Notes: a model not told the origin generated them from the sequence alone. A stretch of DNA of 64,000 nucleotides from Verrucomicrobiales bacterium (GCA_016795385.1 JAEUHI010000076.1:1-64000), one strand, 5' to 3'; positions 8,248 to 16,912 are shown, counted from the first letter of the stretch. Made by a program: numbers and translations.

Positions 8248-8296
8248 TCATTTTTCCCTGCGTAACTCATTGTAAACGAACCTGTTACAAAGAGAG

Positions 8297-8368
8297 CTCC
8301 TCCGGTTGGGATCGAACCAACGACCTAGTGGTTAACAGCCACCCGCTCTACCGCTGAGCTACAGAGGA
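8297..8368 (-). tRNA. tRNA-Asn(GTT)
   Basis: A complete cloverleaf can be read on the minus strand: acceptor TCCTCTG pairs with CGGAGGA, the D arm is GCTCAGCGGTAGAGC, the anticodon loop CTGTTAA carries GTT, and the T arm has TTCGATC. The discriminator is G and CCA is not encoded. Its 3' end points toward the recombinase, so it is the likely integration site of the island, with the element supplying an identical 3' end. Confidence 0.97.
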
Positions 8369-8682
8369 ATTGAAGAATCCGACGCTGGAAACCCGGGGGC
8401 TCCGCGAGGGGAGCCGAATTTGGCTGCGAAGGGGGGAGAATTCAAGGGAAAATTGCGGGAAAATCGATGCCGCCTCCGGAACGGCTGCGACGGGCCCTTT
8501 TGCGGTCCACCGCGGAGGATGGAGCGTTGGCCCCGCGTGTCCGTGACGACCCTCCACCTTTTTTTGTGAAGAAGGCGTAACTCTTCGTGAGAAGCTCCTT
8601 GATTGCGCGGCGGCTTTTTGTACCGTTCCGCCGCCCGGGCTCCAAGCCCGGATCCTCCACCCGATCCGATTCCCTCCTGACA
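8369..8682. other. Intergenic, no gene seen
   Basis: 314 bp between the tRNA-Asn gene and the acidic-protein gene. Short open frames exist on the minus strand but have no ribosome site and run through the tRNA. It should contain the promoters of the tRNA (reading left) and of the acidic protein (reading right). I see no convincing hexamers, repeat or hairpin. Confidence 0.5.
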
Positions 8683-9111
8683 ATGACTCCTGAAGAATTC
8701 CGACAAGCTTATTTCGAACAATATGCGGAAGACGGCGACGTCTGCGACGACGACTGGTTCCAGCAGTATTTCGACAATTCCAATGACTGGCTGGAAGTGG
8801 AATATCGCTCGCCGGACGAGGGGCTCGTGGTCTACAGCGATCCGGAGTCGGATCTTGGCGGCTTTTGGGCGGCGACGGCCGGCGGGGTGATCGAGGGCCC
8901 CTACCAATCGATGGCGGAACTGGCGGTGGCCCTGGGCTACTCGCCCCGCAATTTCCCGCCGGATGCCGACGCGGATCCGGACGAAGAATTCGACGATCTC
9001 GATGAAGATCTCGATGAAGCGGACGACGAGGATGAGGATCCCGATTTCGAGGACGACGAGGATTTCGGCGAAGACTTCGACGACGAAGACGAGGACGAAG
9101 ACGACGATTGA
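8683..9111 (+). CDS. Small acidic protein of unknown function
   Basis: 142 residues. The first 100 form a compact-looking domain with several aromatic residues (DDDWFQQYFDNSNDWLEVEY; GGFWAATAGG; GPYQSMAELAVALGYSP). The last 40 are almost only Asp and Glu. I do not recognise the domain. ATG at 8683 is preferred to an upstream extension that reads through a basic region unlike the rest. Acidic tails of this sort are found on proteins that bind basic partners or nucleic-acid-binding proteins, but no function is assigned. It is monocistronic, converging with the deformylase gene. Confidence 0.8.
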   Translation: MTPEEFRQAYFEQYAEDGDVCDDDWFQQYFDNSNDWLEVEYRSPDEGLVVYSDPESDLGGFWAATAGGVIEGPYQSMAELAVALGYSPRNFPPDADADPDEEFDDLDEDLDEADDEDEDPDFEDDEDFGEDFDDEDEDEDDD

Positions 9112-9182
9112 GTTCGCCTCGGGGCTGCCGAAACGCCGGGGAGAGGATCTCAGACCTCCTTTCCCCGGGTATCGGGTATCGA

Positions 9183-9734
9183 TCACCCGAAGTCTTCCTG
9201 CATCTCGCGAAGACGTCCGCGGATGGCGAGCTTGCGGGCGCTGCTCATGCGATCGATGAAAAGACGTCCGAAGAGGTGATCGACTTCGTGCTGCAAGGCG
9301 CGGGCGAAGAGGCCATCGGTCTCGATGACGAGCGTTTCGCCATCGAGGGTCTCGAGGGTGGCCTTGACTTCGGAAGGCCGCGAGATCTCGCCGCGTAAAT
9401 CGGGAAAAGAGAGGCAACCTTCGGTGTCGGCTTCTTTCGGGCCGAGCAATTCGAGTCGCGGATTGATGAAGACGAGGGGACAAATGTCGGAGAGACTCTT
9501 TTCCTCGCCATTGACGCGCAGGTAGCTGACACATTCTTCGTCGTGGGAGACGTCGACGACGGCGAGTTGCAAGGATTCGCCCACCTGCGGAGCGGCGAGT
9601 CCGACGCCGTGGGCATCGTACATGGTCTCGATCATGTCAGCGGCAAGGGCCCGCACTTCATCGGTGACGGTCTCGACGCGGGCACCGACCTGGCGAAGAA
9701 CGGGATCGGGATAAAAGACGATTTTTCGGATCAT
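9183..9734 (-). CDS. def: Peptide deformylase
   Basis: 183 residues, the usual length. Removes the formyl group from the N-terminal methionine of new proteins. All three family motifs are present: GVGLAAPQ (43-50), EGCLS (105-109, metal ligand C107) and HEVDH (149-153, metal ligands H149 and H153 and catalytic E150). Cytosolic. It stands alone rather than beside fmt, and converges with the acidic-protein gene. Confidence 0.97.
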   Translation of the reverse strand: MIRKIVFYPDPVLRQVGARVETVTDEVRALAADMIETMYDAHGVGLAAPQVGESLQLAVVDVSHDEECVSYLRVNGEEKSLSDICPLVFINPRLELLGPKEADTEGCLSFPDLRGEISRPSEVKATLETLDGETLVIETDGLFARALQHEVDHLFGRLFIDRMSSARKLAIRGRLREMQEDFG

Positions 9735-9811
9735 GGAGCTCGGTAATCAGGAGACAGTAAGCGGTGATCGGGAATCGGTAAACCAGGAAAGGACCCGTGA
9801 CCCGTGCCCCT

Positions 9812-10228
9812 CTACTCCTCGATGAGAATGCGGAGGGGCAGATCATCGATCTTCAGTCCAGCTTGGGAGGCGGCGTCCCACACTTTGACCATGAGCCCGA
9901 GGGGAGCGCCCTCGTCAGCCTTGAGTTCGAGCCGATCCTTGGGACGGGAAGCGCGAAATTCTTCAAGGGCGGCGCTGAGACTTTCGAGGGGCACGAGCCG
10001 GTCGCCGAGGGAGATGCTGCCATCCTTCGCCAGAGCGAGGGAAACGCGGGTCTCGGCGGTGGTCCCCTCGCCCATCTCGGAAGAGCGGGGCAAATTCACC
10101 TGCACGAGGGATTCTTTCGTCTTGAAGGTGGTCGTGACGATGAAGAAGATGAGCAGAATGGCAAGGATGTCGATCAGGGTCACGATCGGCACGGAGGGAC
10201 TGCGGCGTCTCTTGAGGTAGAATTTCAC
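9812..10228 (-). CDS. exbD: ExbD/TolR-type energy-coupling protein
   Basis: 138 residues with one N-terminal membrane segment (about 12-34) containing the proton-carrying aspartate D20, followed by a periplasmic domain (about 40-138). With ExbB it uses the proton gradient to drive a TonB-like protein. It overlaps the exbB gene by 4 bp and is last of three genes in the order tonB-like, exbB, exbD. Residue count and topology match the family. Confidence 0.92.
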   Translation of the reverse strand: MKFYLKRRRSPSVPIVTLIDILAILLIFFIVTTTFKTKESLVQVNLPRSSEMGEGTTAETRVSLALAKDGSISLGDRLVPLESLSAALEEFRASRPKDRLELKADEGAPLGLMVKVWDAASQAGLKIDDLPLRILIEE

Positions 10229-10992
10229 GAGAGAAAATCGCTTTTGCCGGCTTCCCGCGCGGGATCGTCGGCGGGTCGCGGTGGGATGACAGAGGGCAGC
10301 CCGGGCTCGATGATGGCGGTGCCGGGGATCGCGGCATGAAGGGCGGCACCACCGCTTTTGAAATACTCGTGGAGGAGGTGTCCGGCGATGACTTCGAGCC
10401 GTGCGGCGATGCGCTCGAGGCGGCGGATGAAGTAGGAGTGGGCGATCACCATGATGACGGCGACACAGAGCCCGGCGATGGTGGTGTTGAGCGCCTCGGC
10501 GATGCCACCGGCGATCAACTCGGGATCGGAATGGTCGGCTCCGTCGCCGAGGGTGGCGAAGACGCCGACGAGACCGGAGACGGTGCCGAGCAGGCCCAGG
10601 AGAGGTGCGATGGTGATGACGACCTCGAGGACGCCCATGCCGTTTTCCAGCTTCACGATCTGTTCACGAGCGGTGGCCTCGACGGCCTTTTCGGCCTCGA
10701 CGCGGTCGTTGAAATCCGTCGAGAGAGCGACCCGGCCGATGCGGCCCATGGGGCTCTCGCTGCGGCGAAAATCAAGGAGGAGTTTGGCGGCCCGGCCTTC
10801 GCGAAAGACATCGGAGAGTCTCGCGAGATCGGGACGGAGCGACATCGGGATGACAGCGGTCCATCGCAGGGTGATGGCGCGATGGATGCAGACGGCGATA
10901 CCCACGAAAGAACAGATCCCGATGGGGATCATGAAGAATCCGCCGGAGAGAAGAAAGTCCCAGACTTGTTCGTTGAAGCTCGGATCGGGCAT
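10225..10992 (-). CDS. exbB: MotA/TolQ/ExbB proton channel protein
   Basis: 255 residues with three membrane segments (about 12-35, 108-132 and 150-175). The GLLGTVSGLVGVF stretch and the AEALNTTIAGL stretch are the family signature of the proton channel core. ATG at 10992 fits the family length; an upstream extension would run into the tonB-like gene. It follows that gene by 10 bp and overlaps exbD by 4 bp, forming one operon. The C-terminal 45 residues after the last helix region are unusually long and proline-rich. Confidence 0.92.
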   Translation of the reverse strand: MPDPSFNEQVWDFLLSGGFFMIPIGICSFVGIAVCIHRAITLRWTAVIPMSLRPDLARLSDVFREGRAAKLLLDFRRSESPMGRIGRVALSTDFNDRVEAEKAVEATAREQIVKLENGMGVLEVVITIAPLLGLLGTVSGLVGVFATLGDGADHSDPELIAGGIAEALNTTIAGLCVAVIMVIAHSYFIRRLERIAARLEVIAGHLLHEYFKSGGAALHAAIPGTAIIEPGLPSVIPPRPADDPAREAGKSDFLS

Positions 10993-11002
10993 CGGGGGCG
11001 GA

Positions 11003-12340
11003 TCAGTAGATGATGATGTCGTATTGGATGACGAGGCCCTTCGCCCCCACCGATTCGGCGACTTCCGCGGGCATGGGCGGCAGCTCGGCATCGCGGATGG
11101 CGCGGAGGGAGAACTCGGCGAGCATGGCATTCGCCTCGTTTTTGGTGATCTGCAAGTCGTGGACTTTGCCGCGGGCATCGACGCTGAACTCGAGCTTCAA
11201 AATGCCCCAGGTGACGAAGTCGGCGTTTTTCTGGCGGTATTCGTGCCACTTGGCGGAGATGACGTCGCGCACGGCTTTCTTGTATTTCCCCATCGGCGTG
11301 CCGATGGCGTCGACGGCGTCGGCTCCCTCTTTGGCGAGGCTGCCGTTGATGACATTCTGGCGCTCCTCGGGGCTGAAGCCTTTGGCGAACAGCCCTTCGT
11401 CGGCGGGGCGGCTCACGGGCTTCGCTTCGGGACGCCCGGTCGAGGGCTCGATCGTATTTTCATCGGACTCTTCGGTGGACTCGCGAATGCCATCCGCACC
11501 GGCGGCCATCGCACCCTGTTGGGTCGGCGACTCAAGAGGGTCGAATGGGTCTTTTCCCTCCTGGCCGGAGCCGTCACCGGTGGCAAGCCGGTCTTTGCCA
11601 TCAGGCACGTCACGGATCAGGGGAGAAGCGACATCGGCATCCGGCGACAGGTAGCTTTTCTCGCGGGTCCCGCCCTCTGCCTCGGTGCCTTGGTTGCCGG
11701 GGATGGCGGCGGTGGGGGCATCGTTCGCGGCTCCGGCGGGACGAGGGCCCTCACCCAGCTCGGCGGGGCTCTCGGCTTTCGTCGGCGCAGGCGTCCCGTC
11801 AGCGGGGGGAGCCGGAGGGGTGGGAAGAACGACCGCTGCGGCAGCAGATGCGGGGGGCGCTGACATCGCGGCAGCCGGCGTCTCATTGAGCGGACCTTCC
11901 TGGTAGTCGCGATTGGCGAGAGTGAGGTTGGGCAAGGGATTGTTGCCGGCGAGAGTGGGCGAGTCGCGCTCCTGAGGGAGCAGCTCATCGGGACGCAGCC
12001 GGGAGGCAGCGGAGGTGTTGCGATCGGATTCGAAACGAGCGTTTTCCGGGGCTGCCGCCTCGGGGCGGTTCAGATCCGTGGCGACGAAGGGGCGGGACTC
12101 GACCTTGGGGGACTCGGGTTCGGGAGGCTCGGGCTTTTTCTCGAGACGCTCTCGTTCGAGGCGTTCCATCAAATCCCCCATCATCACGGTCACTTCCCGG
12201 GGGCGTTCGCGGGGCTGGGGCCGGGTGCTGGACGAGCCGACCGAGGCGGTGTTCGGCAGGACGAGGATGAGCACGAGAAGGAGCAGGTGGGCGATGAAGG
12301 CCCCCGAGACACTGGCAAACATCTTCTGCGACTCCGACAT
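11003..12340 (-). CDS. TonB-like energy-transducing protein
   Basis: 445 residues. One N-terminal membrane anchor (about 9-30) is followed by a very long periplasmic region rich in Pro, Ala and Glu, and a C-terminal domain of about 100 residues (KYKKAVRDVISAKWHEYRQK, then GILKLEFSVDARGKV, then NAMLAEFSLRAIRDAELPPMP) that matches the TonB C-terminal fold. The long spacer suits crossing the periplasm. It heads the operon with exbB and exbD. The cognate outer-membrane receptor is not in the window. Confidence 0.85.
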   Translation of the reverse strand: MSESQKMFASVSGAFIAHLLLLVLILVLPNTASVGSSSTRPQPRERPREVTVMMGDLMERLERERLEKKPEPPEPESPKVESRPFVATDLNRPEAAAPENARFESDRNTSAASRLRPDELLPQERDSPTLAGNNPLPNLTLANRDYQEGPLNETPAAAMSAPPASAAAAVVLPTPPAPPADGTPAPTKAESPAELGEGPRPAGAANDAPTAAIPGNQGTEAEGGTREKSYLSPDADVASPLIRDVPDGKDRLATGDGSGQEGKDPFDPLESPTQQGAMAAGADGIRESTEESDENTIEPSTGRPEAKPVSRPADEGLFAKGFSPEERQNVINGSLAKEGADAVDAIGTPMGKYKKAVRDVISAKWHEYRQKNADFVTWGILKLEFSVDARGKVHDLQITKNEANAMLAEFSLRAIRDAELPPMPAEVAESVGAKGLVIQYDIIIY

Positions 12341-12356
12341 CAAAACGAAGGGAAGA

Positions 12357-13220
12357 CTAAAGCGTTTTCCTCGCGAAATGAAAGAGGTATTGCTGGGCGT
12401 AACCGGCGTGGGGACCGAAGTGTTTTTCCGCCCAGGCCTGCAGCTTGGCGCCTTTGAGCCGCTTCCGGTAGAGGTCGCGGAGGATGCGCTCGATCCAGAC
12501 GTCGATGGGAAAGGCGTCCCAATGACCGGCCCCGAAAAGAAGGGCGCAATTCGCGATCTTGTCACCCACGCCATGGAGGGTCAGGAGTTGCTCGCGGGCC
12601 CGGGCGAGAGAGGGTTCGGCCTCGACCGCGGCGAGATCGAAGGCACCGGAGGCGATCGCGCTCGCGGCGAGATGGAGGGATTTCGCCCGGTAACCGAGTC
12701 CACATTCCCGCAAGGCCGCCTCGCCTGCCGACGCGAGGGCCTCCGGGGTCGGATAGGCGTGGAAATCGCGCCCGGCGAAAGCATGCCGCTCCCCGAAGCG
12801 CGACCGCAGGGTCAGTGACATCGCGCGGATGTGGGAGACCTGTTTCAACGAAGAGGTGATGAAGGTGGCGAGACATTCCCAAAGGGGCTGCCGGGCGACC
12901 CGGATGCCGGAACAAAAGGCGATCGCGTCGGCGAGAATGAGGTCTTTGTCAGGAAAAGCGGCCCGCACCGAAGCCGCGGAGTGATCGAGTCCGAAGTATC
13001 GGGCGACCCGCTCCCCATCGGGGGCGAGGGTGCGGACGACGCCGGATTCCCCCTGCGTCACAAAGGCGGGCGGGCCGTCGCCGATGCACCCGGCGTATCC
13101 TTCGACGCCGCCAAAGGCGATTTCCTCCCAGTGGAAAATCTGTCCGGACTTGAGGGTATCGCGCAGGGAAAAGTCGCCTTCGAAAGGCACCACCACGAGC
13201 GTCCCGGTCGGCGTCGCCAT
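12357..13220 (-). CDS. 8-oxoguanine-type DNA glycosylase (OGG family)
   Basis: 287 residues. The N-terminal FSLRDTLKSGQIFHW segment is typical of the OGG1 N-terminal domain. The helix-hairpin-helix HGVGDKIANC carries the catalytic lysine K221, and PIDVW carries the catalytic aspartate D240, so it should be a bifunctional glycosylase/lyase. It removes oxidised guanine from DNA. It starts only 9 bp after the rex stop on the minus strand and may be co-transcribed. AlkA-type activity is the alternative, but the lysine argues for OGG. Confidence 0.9.
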   Translation of the reverse strand: MATPTGTLVVVPFEGDFSLRDTLKSGQIFHWEEIAFGGVEGYAGCIGDGPPAFVTQGESGVVRTLAPDGERVARYFGLDHSAASVRAAFPDKDLILADAIAFCSGIRVARQPLWECLATFITSSLKQVSHIRAMSLTLRSRFGERHAFAGRDFHAYPTPEALASAGEAALRECGLGYRAKSLHLAASAIASGAFDLAAVEAEPSLARAREQLLTLHGVGDKIANCALLFGAGHWDAFPIDVWIERILRDLYRKRLKGAKLQAWAEKHFGPHAGYAQQYLFHFARKTL

Positions 13221-13229
13221 GGAAACGGA

Positions 13230-13877
13230 TCAGCTCACAAAAAAGCTGAGGCTGCCGAGCTCGGCGGCGAGATCGACGTGATTGACGATGACCTCATCGG
13301 GCACGTTCAGCACGGCCGGGGAGAAATTGAGGATGGCCTGCACGCCGGAGGCGACGAGGACGTCGGCGACGGCCTGTCCGGCCGACTCCGGCACGGCGAT
13401 GATGGCCATGCGCACGCCGTGATCGGCGACGTAGCGGCCCATTTCACGGACATCGTAGACGGGAAGGCCAAGCTGGTCGGGCGCGACTTTCACCTGGGAA
13501 GGGTCGGCGTCGAAGGCGGCGATGATCTCGAAGCCCTCCTTCCGGAAACCACTGTAACGCAGCAGGGCGGAGCCGAGATTCCCCACCCCGACCATCACGA
13601 CGGGCTGGAGCACGGTGAGCCCCATCACTCCGGAGATCGCTTCAGAAAGGGTCGCGACGCTGTAGCCGAGCCCGCGGGTGCCGAACTGGCCCACGTGACC
13701 GAGGTCCTTGCGGAGCTGGGTCGGCTTCACCCCGGCGGATTTGGCGAGATCTTCGGAAGACACGGTCTCGACGTTCTGATCAAGCAGCTTCTGCAGGCAT
13801 CTCTGATAGAGGGAGAGCCGGTAGACCGTTTTGCGGGGGATGTCGATCTTTTCCAAAGCTGAAGATAACTTAACCAT
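13230..13877 (-). CDS. rex: Redox-sensing transcriptional repressor Rex
   Basis: 215 residues, the family length. The N-terminal winged helix (IPRKTVYRLSLYQRCL, then VSSEDLAKSAGVKPTQLRKDL) binds DNA, and the Rossmann domain has GVGNLG (97-102) for NADH. Rex releases its operators when NADH/NAD+ rises and controls fermentation and respiration genes. It sits close to pyruvate kinase, a glycolysis gene. I looked for the TTGTGA...TCACAA operator nearby and did not see it. Confidence 0.95.
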   Translation of the reverse strand: MVKLSSALEKIDIPRKTVYRLSLYQRCLQKLLDQNVETVSSEDLAKSAGVKPTQLRKDLGHVGQFGTRGLGYSVATLSEAISGVMGLTVLQPVVMVGVGNLGSALLRYSGFRKEGFEIIAAFDADPSQVKVAPDQLGLPVYDVREMGRYVADHGVRMAIIAVPESAGQAVADVLVASGVQAILNFSPAVLNVPDEVIVNHVDLAAELGSLSFFVS

Positions 13878-13986
13878 TTAATCGAAATCGAGGTCTTTTG
13901 CCACCCCTTAGACGTGTCTTTTCCGGGTTTGTTATGCTTTTTCTGGAAAAAACCCGCGATTTCGGCAGATCCCGGACGAGGCGGCG

Positions 13987-14946
13987 TCAAAAATCGACAT
14001 CGAAGTGTTGCCCCGCGGCGACCTGCCCGGTCCGGACAACGACGCGATGGAGGTCGGCCCCCTCGGCGACGACTCCCCCCGGCCAGACCACACTATCACT
14101 TACGACGGCACGCGGACCGATGACGGCCCCGGCACCAATGGTCGATGACCCATCGATGAACGCCTCAGGATCGATCCGCGCAGTTGGATCGATGCGATCC
14201 TTTCGCTGCCCGGCGCGGTGGTAGCGGGGAAAACCGCGTTCCAACAAGGTCAAGGCGGCGAGGTAGGAATCGCGTTCGCCGAGATCGCTCCACTCCCCCT
14301 CATCGACGACGATGCCCCCGATGCGACCGCCGGCGCGGATCACTTCGAGCATGGGCAGCACGACGGACTCGATCTTGCCTGGCACGAGATGATCCAGAAA
14401 GGCCGGCGAGACGAGGTAGATTCCGGTGAACTGGTATCGCAGCGGCCAATCGGGAGCGAGGACGCCGCGGAGATCGACCACGGCACGTTTCTCCGGATCG
14501 AACCCCACGCGCAGTTCGTCGCCGGTCGATCGCAGGATCATCGTCACGAGATCACCGCTCTCGCGATGCTGCTCCACCGCCGCTCCCAGAGGCAGGTCGG
14601 TGAGGATGTCGCCATTGTAGACGATGAATGGATCCTTTTCCGGGAGCCAGTCGCGGAGATTGTCGAGACCGCCCGCCGTATCGAGGAGGATGGGCTCGTG
14701 GCGGAAGGTGATGGGGCGATCCCGATAGACATGACCGGGAAACGCCGCGTCGTAAGCTGCCGGACAATGATGGGTGTTCACCGCGAGGGCCTCGATCGCG
14801 AGATCATGGATGAGATGATCGAAGGCGTAGGTGATGAGCGGGCGATTCCCGACCGGAACGAGCGGCTTGGGCAGGGTCTCCGTGAGCGGCCGTAACCGCG
14901 TCCCGAGTCCCGCCCCGAGGATGAATGCTTTCCGGATTCCTGACAT
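13987..14946 (-). CDS. Sugar-1-phosphate nucleotidyltransferase with left-handed beta-helix tail
   Basis: 319 residues. The N-terminal GAGLGTRLRP (11-20) with KPLVPVGNRPL is the nucleotide-binding signature of mannose-1-phosphate guanylyltransferase and glucose-1-phosphate thymidylyltransferase relatives. From about 255 on, hexapeptide repeats (ARIDPEAFIDGSSTIGAGAV) indicate a beta-helix like that of GMP pyrophosphorylases. ATG at 14946 replaces an implausible upstream extension. Exact sugar and nucleotide cannot be told; a guanylyl- or MurNAc-1-phosphate uridylyltransferase-type enzyme is likely. Role would be in cell-surface sugar supply. Confidence 0.88.
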   Translation of the reverse strand: MSGIRKAFILGAGLGTRLRPLTETLPKPLVPVGNRPLITYAFDHLIHDLAIEALAVNTHHCPAAYDAAFPGHVYRDRPITFRHEPILLDTAGGLDNLRDWLPEKDPFIVYNGDILTDLPLGAAVEQHRESGDLVTMILRSTGDELRVGFDPEKRAVVDLRGVLAPDWPLRYQFTGIYLVSPAFLDHLVPGKIESVVLPMLEVIRAGGRIGGIVVDEGEWSDLGERDSYLAALTLLERGFPRYHRAGQRKDRIDPTARIDPEAFIDGSSTIGAGAVIGPRAVVSDSVVWPGGVVAEGADLHRVVVRTGQVAAGQHFDVDF

Positions 14947-15008
14947 GCGGGGGAGAATCGACGGAAAATCCGAAGAAGCAAGGCAGGGCGTTGCGAGGCG
15001 CAGTATCG

Positions 15009-16442
15009 TTACTCCACCTGCCGGAGCTGGAGGGTATCGATCACCTTGTCGTCGGCGAGAGCGTTGGTGATGACGACGAGCCAGTCGCCGGGCGCGGCCC
15101 ATTCACGGCGCTTCAGGTAATCGAGGGCGTCGTGGATGGTCCGCTCGGGATCCTCGGAGAAGGGCATCAGGAAAGGCTCGACCCCCCAGGGAAGGAGCAG
15201 TTGCCGGAAGATGTGGTCGACGTCGGTGAAGGCATAGATCGGAATCCCCTGGGGACGCAGTGCTCCAAGCACATAGGGAAGGAAACCACTCCGGGTGAAG
15301 ACGACAATGCCCGAGCTGCCCGCGCCATTCCGCTCCAGCTCACCGGCCAGAACGGCGGCGGAGCGGAGCATCATCGCCTTCGGTTCGCGCAACACGATGT
15401 GTTCGTTGAGGCCCTTCGTGACGCTCGGCTCGATGCTCTGGATGATGTTTTTCAGGACCTGCACCGTTTCCATCGGGTAGGCACCCACCGTCGTCTCGCC
15501 CGAGAGCATGATGGCGTCGGCTCGCTCCCGGACCGCATTTGAGACATCGGAAATCTCCGCCCGCGTCGGCATCGGCGAGGAGATCATTGACTCGAGCAAA
15601 TGGGTCGCGATGATGACGGGTTTCCCATCGGCTTGGCAGGCCTGCACCAGTTCAGTCTGCACGAGCGGCAGCTTGTGATAATCGATCTCGATGCCGAGAT
15701 CACCACGCGCCACCATGATGGCATCCGAGGCTCGCACGATCGCCGCCATGTTGCGGACCCCGGCCTGATCCTCGATCTTGGAAATGATCCGTGCCTTCGA
15801 ACCCAGTTCGTCGAGGAGCCGGCGGAGGGTGTGGACATCCTCGGCCTGACGCACAAAGGACAAAGCGACGAAATCGATCCCGCTCTCGACACCCGCACGG
15901 AGATCCGCCTCGTCCTTCTCGGTCAGCGCGGGCAGATTCACCTGCACGCCGGGGAGGTTGATGTGTCGTTTCGACCCGAGCTCTCCCGGGGTCAGGACCT
16001 CGAGCCGCACCCTCGAATCATCTTTCTCGAAGACCCGCATCCGGATGAGACCGCTGTCGACCAGGACGACATTGCCCACCTGCAGATCCCCCGGCAAGCC
16101 CGGATAGTTCACGGTCACCGAAGGAAGATCTCCCGTCGGATCGACGCCCTCGATGTGGAACTCGATGCGATCGCCCACCGCGAGGCTGATGGGCCGCTCG
16201 ACCTTGCCCGTGCGGATCTCGGGGCCTTTCACGTCCATCATCACCGCGACGTGGCGCCCCACCTCGGCGGAGACCTCCCGAATGAACCACATCGCATCCT
16301 TCACCCACTGGTGGGTCGCATGCGCCATGTTCAGGCGCAAGATGTCGACGCCCCCACGGATGAGCTGGGCGAGCATTTCCTTCGACTCCGTGGCCGGGCC
16401 GAGGGTGGCGATGATTTTGGTGTGACGGTAGTAATCGGACAT
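15009..16442 (-). CDS. pyk: Pyruvate kinase
   Basis: 477 residues, normal length. Converts phosphoenolpyruvate and ADP to pyruvate and ATP. Signatures include TKIIATLGPA at the start, DVKGPEIRTG (about 70-79), the active-site region MVARGDLGIEID and MLSGETTVGAYP. ATG at 16442 gives the standard MSDYYRHTKII start. The C-terminal domain is full. It is the first gene of a minus-strand series with the nucleotidyltransferase 62 bp downstream. Confidence 0.97.
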   Translation of the reverse strand: MSDYYRHTKIIATLGPATESKEMLAQLIRGGVDILRLNMAHATHQWVKDAMWFIREVSAEVGRHVAVMMDVKGPEIRTGKVERPISLAVGDRIEFHIEGVDPTGDLPSVTVNYPGLPGDLQVGNVVLVDSGLIRMRVFEKDDSRVRLEVLTPGELGSKRHINLPGVQVNLPALTEKDEADLRAGVESGIDFVALSFVRQAEDVHTLRRLLDELGSKARIISKIEDQAGVRNMAAIVRASDAIMVARGDLGIEIDYHKLPLVQTELVQACQADGKPVIIATHLLESMISSPMPTRAEISDVSNAVRERADAIMLSGETTVGAYPMETVQVLKNIIQSIEPSVTKGLNEHIVLREPKAMMLRSAAVLAGELERNGAGSSGIVVFTRSGFLPYVLGALRPQGIPIYAFTDVDHIFRQLLLPWGVEPFLMPFSEDPERTIHDALDYLKRREWAAPGDWLVVITNALADDKVIDTLQLRQVE

Positions 16443-16647
16443 GGCTGGGTGTTTCTCGCTCAACGAGCGACGAGGAGCACTAAAGCAGGAAAAGGGCCAG
16501 TTCCAAGTGCCGGGAGCGTCACGCCGCCCGCATCTCCCGGAGACTCCCCCACCCCGTTCTCCCTCCTCCCGAATCCGCAAACGATCCATCGAACTATCGA
16601 AATGCCATCATTTCATCTATCGAAAGGAGAATTCCTCCATCTTTTGT

Positions 16648-16675
16648 TTGACACCTTCCCATACCCGATTAATCT
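16648..16675 (+). promoter_or_regulatory. Promoter-like hexamers upstream of a possible small gene
   Basis: TTGACA at 16648-16653 matches the -35 consensus exactly and is followed at 16 bp by TAATCT at 16670-16675, which is four of six to the -10. It lies upstream of a 55-residue open frame and a terminator-like hairpin, all on the plus strand, with no known gene in the interval. Such hexamers occur by chance, so confidence is limited. Confidence 0.4.
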
Positions 16676-16686
16676 CGATGCATTCC

Positions 16687-16854
16687 ATGAGCATTTCGAC
16701 CATCCAAACCCGTGCGCTTCGCGCGACAGCCCTTTGCGGGGTCTGCCGTCCGGGTATGGATCATGCCATGAAACCGAGCCCCGCCACGGCCTCCGCCCAC
16801 GCCAACCGCCGTCATTTTGGCGAAGTTTATCAAGGGGGGACGAGGTTCACGTAA
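16687..16854 (+). CDS. Possible small protein or small RNA, 55 residues
   Basis: An open frame beginning MSISTIQTRAL and ending GGTRFT. It lies between a promoter-like site and a hairpin terminator on the plus strand, in the 1.6-kb stretch divergent from pyruvate kinase. There is no clear ribosome site and the residues match no family I know. The transcript may matter as an RNA rather than as a coding unit. A leader for something further right is also possible, since its 3' part can form two competing hairpins. Confidence 0.25.
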   Translation: MSISTIQTRALRATALCGVCRPGMDHAMKPSPATASAHANRRHFGEVYQGGTRFT

Positions 16855-16883
16855 AAACCCGCATACGACGTTTTACGCGAACC
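16844..16883. promoter_or_regulatory. Inverted repeat overlapping the downstream terminator stem
   Basis: GGTTCACGTAAAA (16844-16856) pairs with TTTTACGCGAACC (16871-16883), 12 of 13 with one wobble. The end of its right arm is also the first four bases of the next hairpin (16880-16908), so the two cannot form together. That is the geometry of an attenuator. Confidence 0.5.
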
Positions 16884-16912
16884 CCGTTCTCCGATAGGAA
16901 GCGGGGTTTTTT
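16880..16912 (+). terminator. Rho-independent-like terminator
   Basis: AACCCCG (16880-16886) pairs with CGGGGTT (16902-16908) around a 15-base loop in which TTC and GAA can extend the stem. A run of T follows to 16912. It reads on the plus strand, and the only thing upstream on that strand is the possible small gene. Confidence 0.55.

Larger units (their letters stand above)
1..8296. mobile_element. Integrated genomic island (right part) at tRNA-Asn
   Basis: A tyrosine recombinase gene sits directly beside the 3' end of a tRNA-Asn gene. Behind it come phage- or plasmid-type genes: an Xre regulator, a small excisionase-like protein, a replication-initiator-like protein and a DUF5131 protein with a plasmid-type DNA-binding domain. 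From the deformylase onward the genes are ordinary chromosomal ones. This arrangement is typical of tRNA-targeted islands. The left boundary and the direct repeat of the tRNA 3' end that should mark it are not in the window, so the extent to the left is unknown. No structural phage or conjugation gene is visible, so it may be a satellite, an integrative plasmid or a decayed prophage. Confidence 0.75.

Noticed and set aside
13878..13986. Rex operator next to rex
   Set aside because: No TTGTGA and TCACAA pair is present in the gap.
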